A DNA stretch of 64,000 nt from Streptomyces neyagawaensis (lineage in GTDB: Bacteria > Actinomycetota > Actinomycetes > Streptomycetales > Streptomycetaceae), in NCBI RefSeq assembly GCF_023516595.1, contig NZ_JAMGBG010000032.1, positions 118,238 through 182,237 on the forward strand, read 5' to 3'. Each line of letters opens with the position of its first letter. The stretch's first letter is position 1. The position numbers and the translations under genes were made by a program. The notes beneath the pieces were generated by a model that was not told the DNA's origin, ran no database searches, and saw only the letters and a program-made list of their open reading frames with translations. Shown here piece by piece: positions 42,709 to 50,471 of the stretch.

Positions 42709-42860
42709 CCGCGCACCCCCGTACGAGGCCGGGCCCAGAGCGGCATCACCGGCACTGTCGTCGTCGGCCGGTCATCCGACCGGGGTCCCTGCGCGTGGCC
42801 GTCCCCGGTGGCCACCACTTCCGCGGCCCGCCCCGTCCGCCCCAGTCCGTCCGTCGTCAT
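42705..42860 (-). CDS. 51-residue coupled small ORF in the MoxR operon
   Basis: Between the DUF5682 and VWA genes is a short frame whose ATG (42860) overlaps the DUF5682 stop by four bases (ATGA). Its stop (42705) overlaps the VWA start in the same way. The product is polar and basic, beginning MTTDGLGRTGRAAEVVATGD and ending VPVMPLWARPRTGVRG, with no membrane segment. It has good third-position G/C. The exact ATGA fit on both sides argues that it is translated, either as a small partner protein or to carry ribosomes across the gap. I know no homologue. Confidence 0.5.
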   Translation of the reverse strand: MTTDGLGRTGRAAEVVATGDGHAQGPRSDDRPTTTVPVMPLWARPRTGVRG

Positions 42861-45385
42861 CCCGCCACCCCCGCAAGGTCGTTGTCGTCGATGTGGGCCC
42901 GGTCGTCGTCCAGGCCCAGCAGCAGCCGCACCACCGGCAGCACGGCGTCCGCGCGGTCGTGGTCGAGGTCGGCCGCGAAGCCCGGTGCGCCGGATCCGCC
43001 GGCTGCCACCGCGCTGCCCCGCCCGGGTCCGCGCCGCACCAGCTCGCCGAGCGTCCTGCGCACTCCCGGCTCGTACGCCGAGAACGTCCGCCGCAGCAGC
43101 GGCAGTACGTCCGTGAACGCGTCCCCCGGTACCCCGGTCAGCCAGGTGTCCACCAGCCCGAGGAGCCGTTCGTCGTGGACCAGCAGCATGCCGCCGCCCG
43201 AGCCGCCGCCGACGAACCCCTCGATCCATGCCGCCGCGTCGGCCGGAGCCGTGCCCGGGGACAGGACGAGCCCCATGAGCCGGGCCGCCTCGTCCTGCGC
43301 CAACTCCCCGTCGTCCAGCAGGAGGCGGACGGCCCGGCCCCGGATGACGCCCGGCACGGTGTCCCGTCCGGAGAGCACCCGCAGGACGGAGTGCCAGCGG
43401 ACCCGCAGGTCACCGCGTCCGGCGCCTACGGTGTCGCCCAGCAGCCCCACTGCTCCGTGCACGGCGTCCACATGGCCGCGCATCTCCTGTGCCGCCTCCA
43501 CGTCGAGCGCGGCGCAGGCCGGCGGCAGTCCGACGAAGATCCGCTCGGCGAGCCCGGCGGCGACCTCCGTGAGCGCCCGGGTGTCGGTGGCGCGGACGTC
43601 GCCGTAGCGCAGGGAACGGACCAGGGCCGGGAGCGCCTGCGCGAGGTGGGCGACGTCGGCGTCGAGGGCGGCCCGGTCCGCGAGGACCCGCATCACCACG
43701 GGCAGCGCGTCGGTCAGTTCGGCCAGCAGGCAGTGCTCGGCGAGCGCGGTGATGTCGGCGAGCGACCGGGCGGAGACGGCGTCCGCCTCGGCCTTCGCGG
43801 TCGCCGCCGCGAGCACCGTGGTCCCCCACACCCCGGCCTCGGCGACCCGCACGGCGAGCTCCGGCTCCCAGCGCAGCCGCCAGGTCTCCCGGAACGTCCC
43901 CGTGCTGCTCCGCGACACGGTGGGCTCGCCCCAGGCGACGCCCAGCAGCCGCAGCCGGTGCAGGAGGCGGCTGCGCTCGGCGTCGTTCTCCTTGCGCAGG
44001 TCGAGTTCCAGTTCCCGTTCCAGCGCCTCCGGCTTGAGCCGCAGTCGCCGCTGGAGCCGTGCCAGGTCCCGCTGGAGCGGCACGGCCGGAGCCGCCTCGG
44101 GCACCTCCCCCAGCACATCCCCGACCACCAGCCGGTCGCGCACCAGGGACAGCGGCACGTCCGAGCCCTCGCACATCACGGCCCGTACGGCGTCGGTGGT
44201 TTCGGTGAGGCCCGGCAGGGGGCGCCCGCGCATCGCGGCGAGCGTCTCGGCCAGCCGCACCGCCTCGATGACGTGCGCGGAGGACACGATGCGGTCCTCC
44301 TCGCGCAGCAGGCCGGCCACCTTGGTCAGCCATCGCTCCACGGGACGGTCGGGCGCGCCGAACAGGTGCCCGTACCAGCCCGGTGAGTCGATCCCCGCCC
44401 CGTAGCCGCTGGCCCGGGCCAGCCGCCGGTGCGTCCACGGCACCCAGGTCATGTCCGCCTTGACCTTGGGCAGCCCCTTGAGCAGGGCACGGTCGGCGAC
44501 CATGGTCCGCTTCTCCCGCAGCGCGGGCACGTGCCAGGCGCCGCACACGACGGCCACCTCGTCGTCCCCGAACTCCTTCTGCGCGGCCCGCATCTGCAAG
44601 CGCATGTACGCCTCGCGCACGGTGTCGCGGTCGTGCCCGCCGGTCACCTCCATCTCGCGGAGCACGCCCATGGCCTCCTCCAGCGCGGCGAACGGCGCGA
44701 ACGTGTCCCCGCCCGTGCCCCGGTGCTCGACCACGTCCTCCCACCAGCGCTCCGGATCGTCGTAACCGGCGGCTTCCGCGAGCGCGGCCAGAGGATCGAC
44801 CCGAACCGTGTCCACCGCGGACCCCGCGCCGCCGTCCCCGGCGTTCTCGTCGGCCGCCTCGCCGGCGCCTTCCCCGGTCCGCTCCCCTTCCGCTTCCGCT
44901 TCCGCTTCCGCTTCCGCTTCCGCTTCCGCTTCCGGGATGGTCTCCCCCTGCGCCTGCTGGGCCGGTTCCTCCGCCGTGGAGGTCGGTCCTTCCGGCTCGG
45001 CCGCCGCGGCGCCCTCCCTACCCCAGGCCAGCGTGTGGGTCGCCGGCAGGTCGATGAAGCGGGCGGGGACCTCGTGCTCCAGGGCCCAGCGGATGGCCAC
45101 CCACTCGGGGGAGAACTCGGCGAGGGGCCAGAACGCGGAGCGGCCGGGCTCGTCGACCGCGTGGGCGAGGAGGGCGACCGGGGGCCGCATGTCCTCGTCG
45201 GCGGCGAGCGGGATGAGGGTGTCCGCCTCCGGTGGCCCCTCGATCAGCACGACCCGGGGCCGGGCCGCCTCCAGCGCGGCCCGCACCGCCCGCGCCGATC
45301 CGGGCCCGTGGTGCCGTACACCGAGGAGCAGTGGCCCGGAGCCGGACGGCCACGCGCTCTCCCGCCGCTCGTCCTGGGCCGTCAC
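42857..45385 (-). CDS. DUF5682 protein of the MoxR-VWA cluster (YehM-like)
   Basis: This 842-residue soluble protein opens with LLLGVRHHGPGSARAV (HH at residues 25-26) and VVLIEGPPEAD (49-55), and has VVCGAWHVPAL near residue 281. These His and Glu motifs in a predicted alpha/beta fold resemble the EreA/ChaN/TraB group of putative metal-dependent hydrolases; that comparison is inference. The C-terminal 450 residues are helical and repetitive. An acidic linker of (Glu-Ala)n at about 151-167 comes from a six-base repeat. The GTG at 45385 overlaps the MoxR stop (GTGA). It corresponds in context to YehM of the E. coli yehL-yehM-yehP-yehQ locus, which is also uncharacterised. Confidence 0.82.
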   Translation of the reverse strand: MTAQDERRESAWPSGSGPLLLGVRHHGPGSARAVRAALEAARPRVVLIEGPPEADTLIPLAADEDMRPPVALLAHAVDEPGRSAFWPLAEFSPEWVAIRWALEHEVPARFIDLPATHTLAWGREGAAAAEPEGPTSTAEEPAQQAQGETIPEAEAEAEAEAEAEAEGERTGEGAGEAADENAGDGGAGSAVDTVRVDPLAALAEAAGYDDPERWWEDVVEHRGTGGDTFAPFAALEEAMGVLREMEVTGGHDRDTVREAYMRLQMRAAQKEFGDDEVAVVCGAWHVPALREKRTMVADRALLKGLPKVKADMTWVPWTHRRLARASGYGAGIDSPGWYGHLFGAPDRPVERWLTKVAGLLREEDRIVSSAHVIEAVRLAETLAAMRGRPLPGLTETTDAVRAVMCEGSDVPLSLVRDRLVVGDVLGEVPEAAPAVPLQRDLARLQRRLRLKPEALERELELDLRKENDAERSRLLHRLRLLGVAWGEPTVSRSSTGTFRETWRLRWEPELAVRVAEAGVWGTTVLAAATAKAEADAVSARSLADITALAEHCLLAELTDALPVVMRVLADRAALDADVAHLAQALPALVRSLRYGDVRATDTRALTEVAAGLAERIFVGLPPACAALDVEAAQEMRGHVDAVHGAVGLLGDTVGAGRGDLRVRWHSVLRVLSGRDTVPGVIRGRAVRLLLDDGELAQDEAARLMGLVLSPGTAPADAAAWIEGFVGGGSGGGMLLVHDERLLGLVDTWLTGVPGDAFTDVLPLLRRTFSAYEPGVRRTLGELVRRGPGRGSAVAAGGSGAPGFAADLDHDRADAVLPVVRLLLGLDDDRAHIDDNDLAGVAG
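44887..44933. repeat. Six-base microsatellite encoding Glu-Ala
   Basis: Nearly eight uninterrupted copies of CGCTTC (GAAGCG on the coding strand) sit in frame in the DUF5682 gene. Copy-number change would alter linker length without breaking the frame. Confidence 0.9.
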
Positions 45386-46563
45386 GCGCTCACCTCGCGG
45401 CAGGCGCGGTAGAAGTCGGTCCAGCCGTCGCGCTCGCGCACGACCGCCTCCAGGTACTCCTGCCAGATGACGCGGTCGGCGGCCGGGTCGCGGACGACGG
45501 CGCCGAGGATGCCCGCGGCCACGTCGGAGGGGCGCAGCACGCCGTCGCCGAAGTGGGCGGCGAGTGCGAGCCCGTTGGTGACGACGGAGATCGCCTCGGC
45601 GGTGGAGAGCGTGCCGCTGGGCGACTTCAGCTTCGTACGGCCGTCGGTGGTGACGCCGTCGCGCAGCTCGCGGAAGACGGTGACGACGCGGCGGATCTCG
45701 TCGATGCCGTCGGGCGCGGTCGGCAGGTCGAGGGAGCGGCCGATCTGGTCGACGCGGCGCGAGACGATCTCGACCTCGGCGTCGGCGCTCTCCGGCAGCG
45801 GCAGTACGACGGTGTTGAAGCGGCGGCGGAGGGCGCTGGACAGGTCGTTGACCCCGCGGTCGCGGTCGTTCGCCGTGGCGATGAGGTTGAAGCCGCGCAC
45901 GGCCTGCACTTCCTGCCCCAACTCCGGGATGGGCAGTGTCTTCTCGGACAGGATCGTGATCAGCGTGTCCTGGACGTCCGCCGGGATACGGGTCAGTTCC
46001 TCGACGCGGGCGGTCATGCCCTCGGCCATGGCGCGCATGACGGGGCTGGGCACGAGGGCGTCGCGGCTCGGGCCGTGGGCGAGGAGCTGGGCGTAGTTCC
46101 AGCCGTAGCGGATGGCCTCCTCCGGGGTGCCGGCGGTGCCCTGCACGAGGAGGGTCGAGTCGCCGCTGACGGCCGCCGCGAGGTGTTCGGAGACCCAGGT
46201 CTTGGCGGTGCCGGGCACACCGAGCAGAAGCAGGGCTCGGTCGGTGGCGAGGGTGGTGACGGCGACCTCGACGATGCGGCGCGGGCCGACGTACTTCGGT
46301 GTGATCACCGTGCCGTCCGGGAGCGTCCCGCCGAGGAGATACGTGGCGACCGCCCACGGCGACAGCTTCCAGCGGACCGGGCGGGGCCGGTCGTCCTGGG
46401 CCGCGAGCGCGGCAAGTTCTCCGGCGAAGGCGTGCTCGGCGTGCGGGCGCAGTTCCTCGCCGCCCGCGGGCGCGCCCTGTACGCGCGCATCCGTGTGCGC
46501 GTTCGCGGGCGCGGACTGGTCGTGGCTCGGGTCGACAGTGGTCGTTTCTACGGACGCAGGCAT
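45382..46563 (-). CDS. MoxR-family AAA+ ATPase (YehL-like)
   Basis: The 393-residue protein has Walker A GVPGTAKT (115-122), a Walker B/sensor region (FNLIATANDRDRGVNDLSSALRRRF) and the MoxR-type helix 2 insert area with MAEGMTARVEELTRIPADVQDTLITILSEK. MoxR ATPases act as chaperone-like remodellers with VWA partners, and the VWA gene is two cistrons downstream. I start at ATG 46563 (MPASVETTTVDPSHDQ) because GGAGGGGG precedes it. It is the first gene of the operon MoxR-DUF5682-small ORF-VWA and diverges from the SWIM gene. A PafBC-type promoter candidate lies about 45 bp upstream. Confidence 0.9.
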   Translation of the reverse strand: MPASVETTTVDPSHDQSAPANAHTDARVQGAPAGGEELRPHAEHAFAGELAALAAQDDRPRPVRWKLSPWAVATYLLGGTLPDGTVITPKYVGPRRIVEVAVTTLATDRALLLLGVPGTAKTWVSEHLAAAVSGDSTLLVQGTAGTPEEAIRYGWNYAQLLAHGPSRDALVPSPVMRAMAEGMTARVEELTRIPADVQDTLITILSEKTLPIPELGQEVQAVRGFNLIATANDRDRGVNDLSSALRRRFNTVVLPLPESADAEVEIVSRRVDQIGRSLDLPTAPDGIDEIRRVVTVFRELRDGVTTDGRTKLKSPSGTLSTAEAISVVTNGLALAAHFGDGVLRPSDVAAGILGAVVRDPAADRVIWQEYLEAVVRERDGWTDFYRACREVSA

Positions 46564-46606
46564 GGCTGAGTCCCCCTCCAGCTCGGCCGGTTCGGATCTG
46601 CTGACC

Positions 46607-46629
46607 ACGATGCACCACGCCACTGACAA
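46607..46629 (-). promoter_or_regulatory. PafBC-type DNA-damage promoter candidate of the MoxR operon
   Basis: On the minus strand, TTGTCAGTG (46629-46621), eight bases, then CATCGT (46612-46607). The RecA-independent damage promoter is TTGTCRGTG-N8-TANNNT; only the first base of the -10 box differs. The leader to the ATG is about 40 bases and has a good ribosome-binding site. Confidence 0.65.
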
Positions 46630-46677
46630 TCCAGTCTGACCTGCGGAAATCCATTGGCGCAAGCCAATTGTCAGTGG
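46620..46677. repeat. Inverted repeat between the two damage-type promoters
   Basis: CCACTGACAAT (46620-46630) and its perfect complement ATTGTCAGTGG (46667-46677) are the two -35 regions facing away from each other. Between them lies a smaller palindrome, ATTGGC-GCAA-GCCAAT (46653-46668). Confidence 0.9.
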
Positions 46678-46690
46678 TGGGATCTACCTT
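46668..46690 (+). promoter_or_regulatory. PafBC-type DNA-damage promoter of the SWIM gene
   Basis: TTGTCAGTG (46668-46676), exactly eight bases, then TACCTT (46685-46690) match the consensus TTGTCRGTG-N8-TANNNT perfectly. The ATG lies only six bases further with no ribosome-binding site, so the SWIM mRNA is probably leaderless. Confidence 0.8.
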
Positions 46691-46696
46691 CGAAAC

Positions 46697-48055
46697 ATGA
46701 CTCAGCAGGGGGTGCGCTGGACGGCTGAGCAGGTGCTGGCACTGGCACCTGACGCAGCCTCGCGCAAAGCCGGAAGCAAACTCGCCGCGGCCGGACCGTG
46801 GTCGCAGGCGGGCACTTCGGACGAGGGGACGGTGTGGGGACTGTGCAAAGGCAGTGGCAGCAAGCCGTATCAGACTGTGGTCGACGTCGCGGACTCATCC
46901 GGGCCCGCGTACAAGTGCAGTTGTCCGAGCCGCAAATTCCCGTGCAAGCACGCGCTGGGACTGCTGCTGCTCTGGGCGGGCGACGCCGGTGCGGTGCCGC
47001 CTGGGCAGGCGCCGGACTGGGCGGAGCAGTGGCTGGAAGGCCGCCGCAGGCGCGCAGCGGAGAGGACGACGAGGACGGGCGCGGCATCTGGGGCCACGTC
47101 CGCTGACCCCGAGGCGGCGCGGCGCCGGGCCGAGCGGCGCGCCGAGCGGATCACCGCGGGCGCGACCGAGCTCGAACAACGCCTGACCGACCTGCTCCGC
47201 GGCGGCCTCGCCGCCGCGGAGCAGGCGGGGTACGGGCTGTGGGAGGAGACGGCCGCTCGTATGGTCGACGCGCAGGCTCCCGGACTCGCCGCGCGGGTCC
47301 GGGAGTTGGGCGCCATACCGGGATCGGGCGCGGGCTGGCCGGTCCGGCTCCTGGAGGAGTGCGCCCTTCTCCACCTTCTCGACCAGGGCTGGCTGCGCCG
47401 CGAGAGCCTCCCGGAGGGACTCGCGGCGACGGTCCGCTCCCGTGTCGGCCTGCCGGGCTCGGCGGACGGACCGCCGGTCCGTGACCGTTGGCTGGCCCTC
47501 GCCCAGTACGACACGTCCGACTCCCGCCTCACCACCCGCCGTATCTGGCTCCACGGCGCCGAGTCGGGCCGTACGGCGCTACTCCTGTCGTACGGGGCCG
47601 CCGGCCGCGCACCCGAGCTGTCGCTGCCGGTGGGCCTGGCGTTCGAGGCGGAGGTGGCGGCGTACCCGGGCGGCGGGCAGCTCCGAGCAGCCCTGGGCCA
47701 GCGGTTCACCGCGCCCGCGCCCGCGGACATTCGGCCTCCCGGAATCACTCCGGCCGAGGCGGCGGCCCGTTACGGCGAGGCCCTGCGGGACGACCCGTGG
47801 CTCGACTCGTACCCGGTCACGCTCGCCCGGGTGATACCCACGCCGGACGGCGACTCCTGGCAATTGGCGGATCCGGAGGGCGACTTGGCGCTGCCGCTCA
47901 CGCCGTCCGCCCGCTCACGCCCCGGCCTGTGGCGCCTCGTCGCCCTGTCCGGCGGCGCCCCCGTCACGGTCTTCGGCGAATGCGGCCACCGGGGCTTCAC
48001 TCCGCTGACGGCATGGCCGGAGGATCCGACGGGACAGGCGGTGGCCCTGTGCTGA
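46697..48055 (+). CDS. SWIM zinc-finger protein (YehQ-like)
   Basis: The 452-residue protein carries a SWIM zinc finger near the N-terminus: CSCPSRKFPCKH, giving C74, C76, C83 and H85 in the pattern CxC-x6-CxH. It follows a conserved start, WTAEQVLALAPDAASRKAGSKLA. SWIM fingers bind DNA or proteins. The rest is a helical region and a C-terminal domain (PLTPSARSRPGLWRLVALSGGAPVTVFGE) seen in the same family. It diverges from the MoxR gene and is followed by the DUF5691 gene, the usual companion. The ATG at 46697 is six bases after a perfect damage-type -10 box. Confidence 0.9.
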   Translation: MTQQGVRWTAEQVLALAPDAASRKAGSKLAAAGPWSQAGTSDEGTVWGLCKGSGSKPYQTVVDVADSSGPAYKCSCPSRKFPCKHALGLLLLWAGDAGAVPPGQAPDWAEQWLEGRRRRAAERTTRTGAASGATSADPEAARRRAERRAERITAGATELEQRLTDLLRGGLAAAEQAGYGLWEETAARMVDAQAPGLAARVRELGAIPGSGAGWPVRLLEECALLHLLDQGWLRRESLPEGLAATVRSRVGLPGSADGPPVRDRWLALAQYDTSDSRLTTRRIWLHGAESGRTALLLSYGAAGRAPELSLPVGLAFEAEVAAYPGGGQLRAALGQRFTAPAPADIRPPGITPAEAAARYGEALRDDPWLDSYPVTLARVIPTPDGDSWQLADPEGDLALPLTPSARSRPGLWRLVALSGGAPVTVFGECGHRGFTPLTAWPEDPTGQAVALC

Positions 48056-48100
48056 GACAAGCCCACACCGCGTTCATCGACACCAACGCCGGCATCGATA

Positions 48101-48142
48101 CAGGCACAGGAACTGGCACCGGCACCGGCACCGGCACCGGCA
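48101..48142. repeat. Six-base tandem repeat between the SWIM and DUF5691 genes
   Basis: About six copies of GGCACC, partly interrupted, lie in the 142-bp intergenic gap, which is otherwise featureless apart from a GGAAGGA ribosome-binding site at its right end. Confidence 0.85.
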
Positions 48143-48197
48143 ACAGCCGACCGACCGGCCCGGCCCACCCGGCCGTCCCCGTACGGAAGGAACCCTC

Positions 48198-49826
48198 ATG
48201 ACCAGCACGTCGACCGCACAGGCGGGGCACGCCTGGGAGGAGCTCGTGACGACGGCGCTCCTCGGGACGGACCGCCGTACGTCTCCGGTGTCGGCGTCCG
48301 GCCGGGAGGCGCCCGTGGCCCTGCTGGACGCGGCGGCGGTGGAGACCGTCCGGCGCAGGGCGGGGCTACGGCCCGTCCGGGCGGCGGCAGGACCGCAGCC
48401 CGCCGCACCGGACGGACGGCCTCCGCTGCCGTCGGCCGCGGCTCGCCGCCTGGCGACGCTGCTGACGGACCGGCCCGGCACGGGCGGCGGCCGCCGGGGG
48501 ACGGCACCGGACCTGATGGAGCTGTTGCCCCAGTGGCTGGCGCTGGCCAACGCGCACGGGTACGCGGCACCGCCGGAGACGCTGCCCGCGCTGCTCGACG
48601 CGGCGCGCGGCCGTACCGATCTACGGACAGCCGCCCTGACTTTCGCGGGCACGCGCGCGTTGTGGCTGGCCAGGTTGAACACGGACTGGCGTTTCGCGTT
48701 GCGGGCCGCGCCGGGCGGCGGTTCGGCGCTGCCCGGCCCGGACGAGCCGGAGCGGGTACGGCGACTGTGGCAGGAGGGCCTGTTCGCCGAGCGGGTGGCG
48801 CTGCTCACCGCCCTGCGCGCCCAGGACGCGCCCGCCGCACGGGAGTTGCTGGCTTCCACCTGGTCGACGGAACGGGCGGAGGACCGGCTGATGTTCCTCG
48901 ACTCGCTCCGGACGGGACTGGAGGCGGCGGACGAGCCGTTCCTGGAAGGCGCGTTGTCCGACCGCAGCCGCAACGTGCGGTCCACCGCCGCCGAGTTGCT
49001 GTCCGCGCTGCCCACCTCGGCTCTGGCCGGCCGGATGGCGCGGCGGGCGACGGCGTGCGTGGCCGTGGACCGTACGGGCGACACGCCCACGATCGTGGTC
49101 GAGGCGCCGCACGAGTGCGATCCCGGCATGGAACGCGACGGCGTCCAGCCGAAGGCTCCCGCCGGCCGGGGCGAACGGTCGTGGTGGCTGGGCCAGTTGG
49201 TGGAGGCGGCCCCGCTCGACGCCTGGTCGGCACGGCTCGGCGGCCGTTCACCGGAGGAGGTGGTGGCGCTGCCGGTCGCGGACGACTGGCAGGCGGAGCT
49301 GCACGGCGCCTGGTGCCGGGCGGCGGTGCGCCAGCGCGATCCGGGCTGGTCGAGGGCCCTGTTGGGGGCGCCCGTCACGCCGGAAGCGGGCGGGCCAGGA
49401 GCTGTGTCGCTGGCCGAGCGGGCGAAACTGCTTGCCACCTTGGATGCCGACGAGCGGGCCGAGTGGGTCGCCGGGTTCATCGGGACGCACGGCCTGTCGG
49501 AGGCGTTCCAGCTGCTCGGAGTGTGCGACGTCCCCTGGGCCCCGCCTCTGGGCCGGGCCGTGGTGGACGCCCTCGACATCGCGCGGGACGCCGGCAGTTA
49601 CCCCTGGAGCTTCAGCGGGGTGATGGGCCTGGCGGAGAGATGCCTGGACCCCGACGAGGCCGCGCGGCTCGAACCGCTCACCGCGGCCACGGAGGAACCG
49701 GAGGACGCGGCGCCCGGCGCCGGGGGTTACTGGGCCGAGGCGTTCCAGCGCCTGGCGACGACGTTGCGGTTGCGCGCGACGATGAGAGCGGAGTTGGTTC
49801 CGCCGGGCGGGGTCGGCGCCTCGTAG
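48198..49826 (+). CDS. DUF5691 protein of the MoxR-VWA-SWIM cluster
   Basis: This 542-residue soluble protein belongs to the DUF5691 group found next to SWIM proteins in actinobacteria and other bacteria. It starts with the typical WEELVTTALLGTDRR, followed by a helical array that looks like HEAT-type repeats (LLTALRAQDAPAARELLAST, LFLDSLRTGLEAADEPFLEGALSDRSRNVRSTAAELLSALP). A conserved C-terminal part has WSRALLGAPVTP and LDIARDAGSYPWSFSGVMGLAERCLDP. It has no catalytic motif that I recognise; a scaffold role is my inference. The ATG at 48198 follows GGAAGGA. It is the second gene of the damage-type SWIM transcript. Confidence 0.85.
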   Translation: MTSTSTAQAGHAWEELVTTALLGTDRRTSPVSASGREAPVALLDAAAVETVRRRAGLRPVRAAAGPQPAAPDGRPPLPSAAARRLATLLTDRPGTGGGRRGTAPDLMELLPQWLALANAHGYAAPPETLPALLDAARGRTDLRTAALTFAGTRALWLARLNTDWRFALRAAPGGGSALPGPDEPERVRRLWQEGLFAERVALLTALRAQDAPAARELLASTWSTERAEDRLMFLDSLRTGLEAADEPFLEGALSDRSRNVRSTAAELLSALPTSALAGRMARRATACVAVDRTGDTPTIVVEAPHECDPGMERDGVQPKAPAGRGERSWWLGQLVEAAPLDAWSARLGGRSPEEVVALPVADDWQAELHGAWCRAAVRQRDPGWSRALLGAPVTPEAGGPGAVSLAERAKLLATLDADERAEWVAGFIGTHGLSEAFQLLGVCDVPWAPPLGRAVVDALDIARDAGSYPWSFSGVMGLAERCLDPDEAARLEPLTAATEEPEDAAPGAGGYWAEAFQRLATTLRLRATMRAELVPPGGVGAS

Positions 49827-49895
49827 CTCGGGGCTGCGGGGTTCGTTGGCGGGTGCGGGTGGAGTGGGGTTTCTCGCGCAGTTCCCCGCGCCCCT
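49825..49895 (-). repeat. Dispersed intergenic repeat, copy 2
   Basis: Matches the block at 2200-2274 in inverted orientation, with the core TCGCGCAGTTCCCCGCGCCC and CGGGGTTCGTTGGCGGGTGC. It begins at the stop of the DUF5691 gene and leads into a hairpin. Confidence 0.8.
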
Positions 49896-49926
49896 GAAAA
49901 GCTGGGGCTGCGCCCCACGCCTTTTC
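49896..49926. terminator. Hairpin terminator between DUF5691 and icmB-like genes
   Basis: GAAAAG and CTTTTC enclose GGGGC/GCCCC around TG C. The genes on either side converge, so it can serve both. The layout is the same as the hairpin at 2123. Confidence 0.7.
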
Positions 49927-50042
49927 CGCAGCGGTGCACGCGACCGGCCCCAATGCGCCCACACCGACATACGCGGGCCCCTGCCGCAAAGCCGCCCCCT
50001 CATCCCCAGGGGGCCCAGGGGGCGGCAGACCGGCGGGGGCGG

Positions 50043-50459
50043 TTACGTGCCCGCCGGCTGTCGGACGTTCGCCCTGACCCAGTCCACGATCGACGCCGTC
50101 GTCGCCCCGGGCGTGAAGATCTCGGCGACACCCTTCTCCTTGAGGGGCGCGATGTCGGCCTCAGGGATGATGCCGCCGCCGAAGACGAGGATGTCCTCGG
50201 CGTCACGCTGCTTGAGGAGATCGATGACGGCCGCGAAGAGCGTGTTGTGGGCGCCCGAGAGGATGGACAGGCCGATCGCGTCGGCGTCCTCCTGGATCGC
50301 GGTGTCGACGATCTGCTCCGGGGTCTGGTGAAGGCCGGTGTAGATGACCTCCATACCGGCGTCGCGCAGCGCCCGCGCGATCACCTTGGCCCCGCGATCG
50401 TGGCCGTCGAGTCCCGGCTTGGCCACCACCACGCGGATCGGACCGGCTGCCACACCCAT
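50043..50459 (-). CDS. icmB: Isobutyryl-CoA mutase small (B12-binding) subunit
   Basis: This 138-residue protein is a stand-alone cobalamin-binding domain of the acyl-CoA mutase type. The base-off/His-on motif D-x-H-x-x-G is D18-G-H20-D-R-G23 (KPGLDGHDRGAKV), followed by SILSGAHNTL and VFGGGIIP which line the cofactor. IcmB pairs with the large subunit IcmA, which in Streptomyces is encoded elsewhere, to interconvert isobutyryl- and n-butyryl-CoA for fatty acid and polyketide precursors. The ATG at 50459 has GGAGG at proper spacing, so I prefer it to the ATG at 50471. In S. coelicolor the orthologue is, from memory, SCO4800. Confidence 0.9.
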   Translation of the reverse strand: MGVAAGPIRVVVAKPGLDGHDRGAKVIARALRDAGMEVIYTGLHQTPEQIVDTAIQEDADAIGLSILSGAHNTLFAAVIDLLKQRDAEDILVFGGGIIPEADIAPLKEKGVAEIFTPGATTASIVDWVRANVRQPAGT

Positions 50460-50471
50460 CACTGCCTCCAT

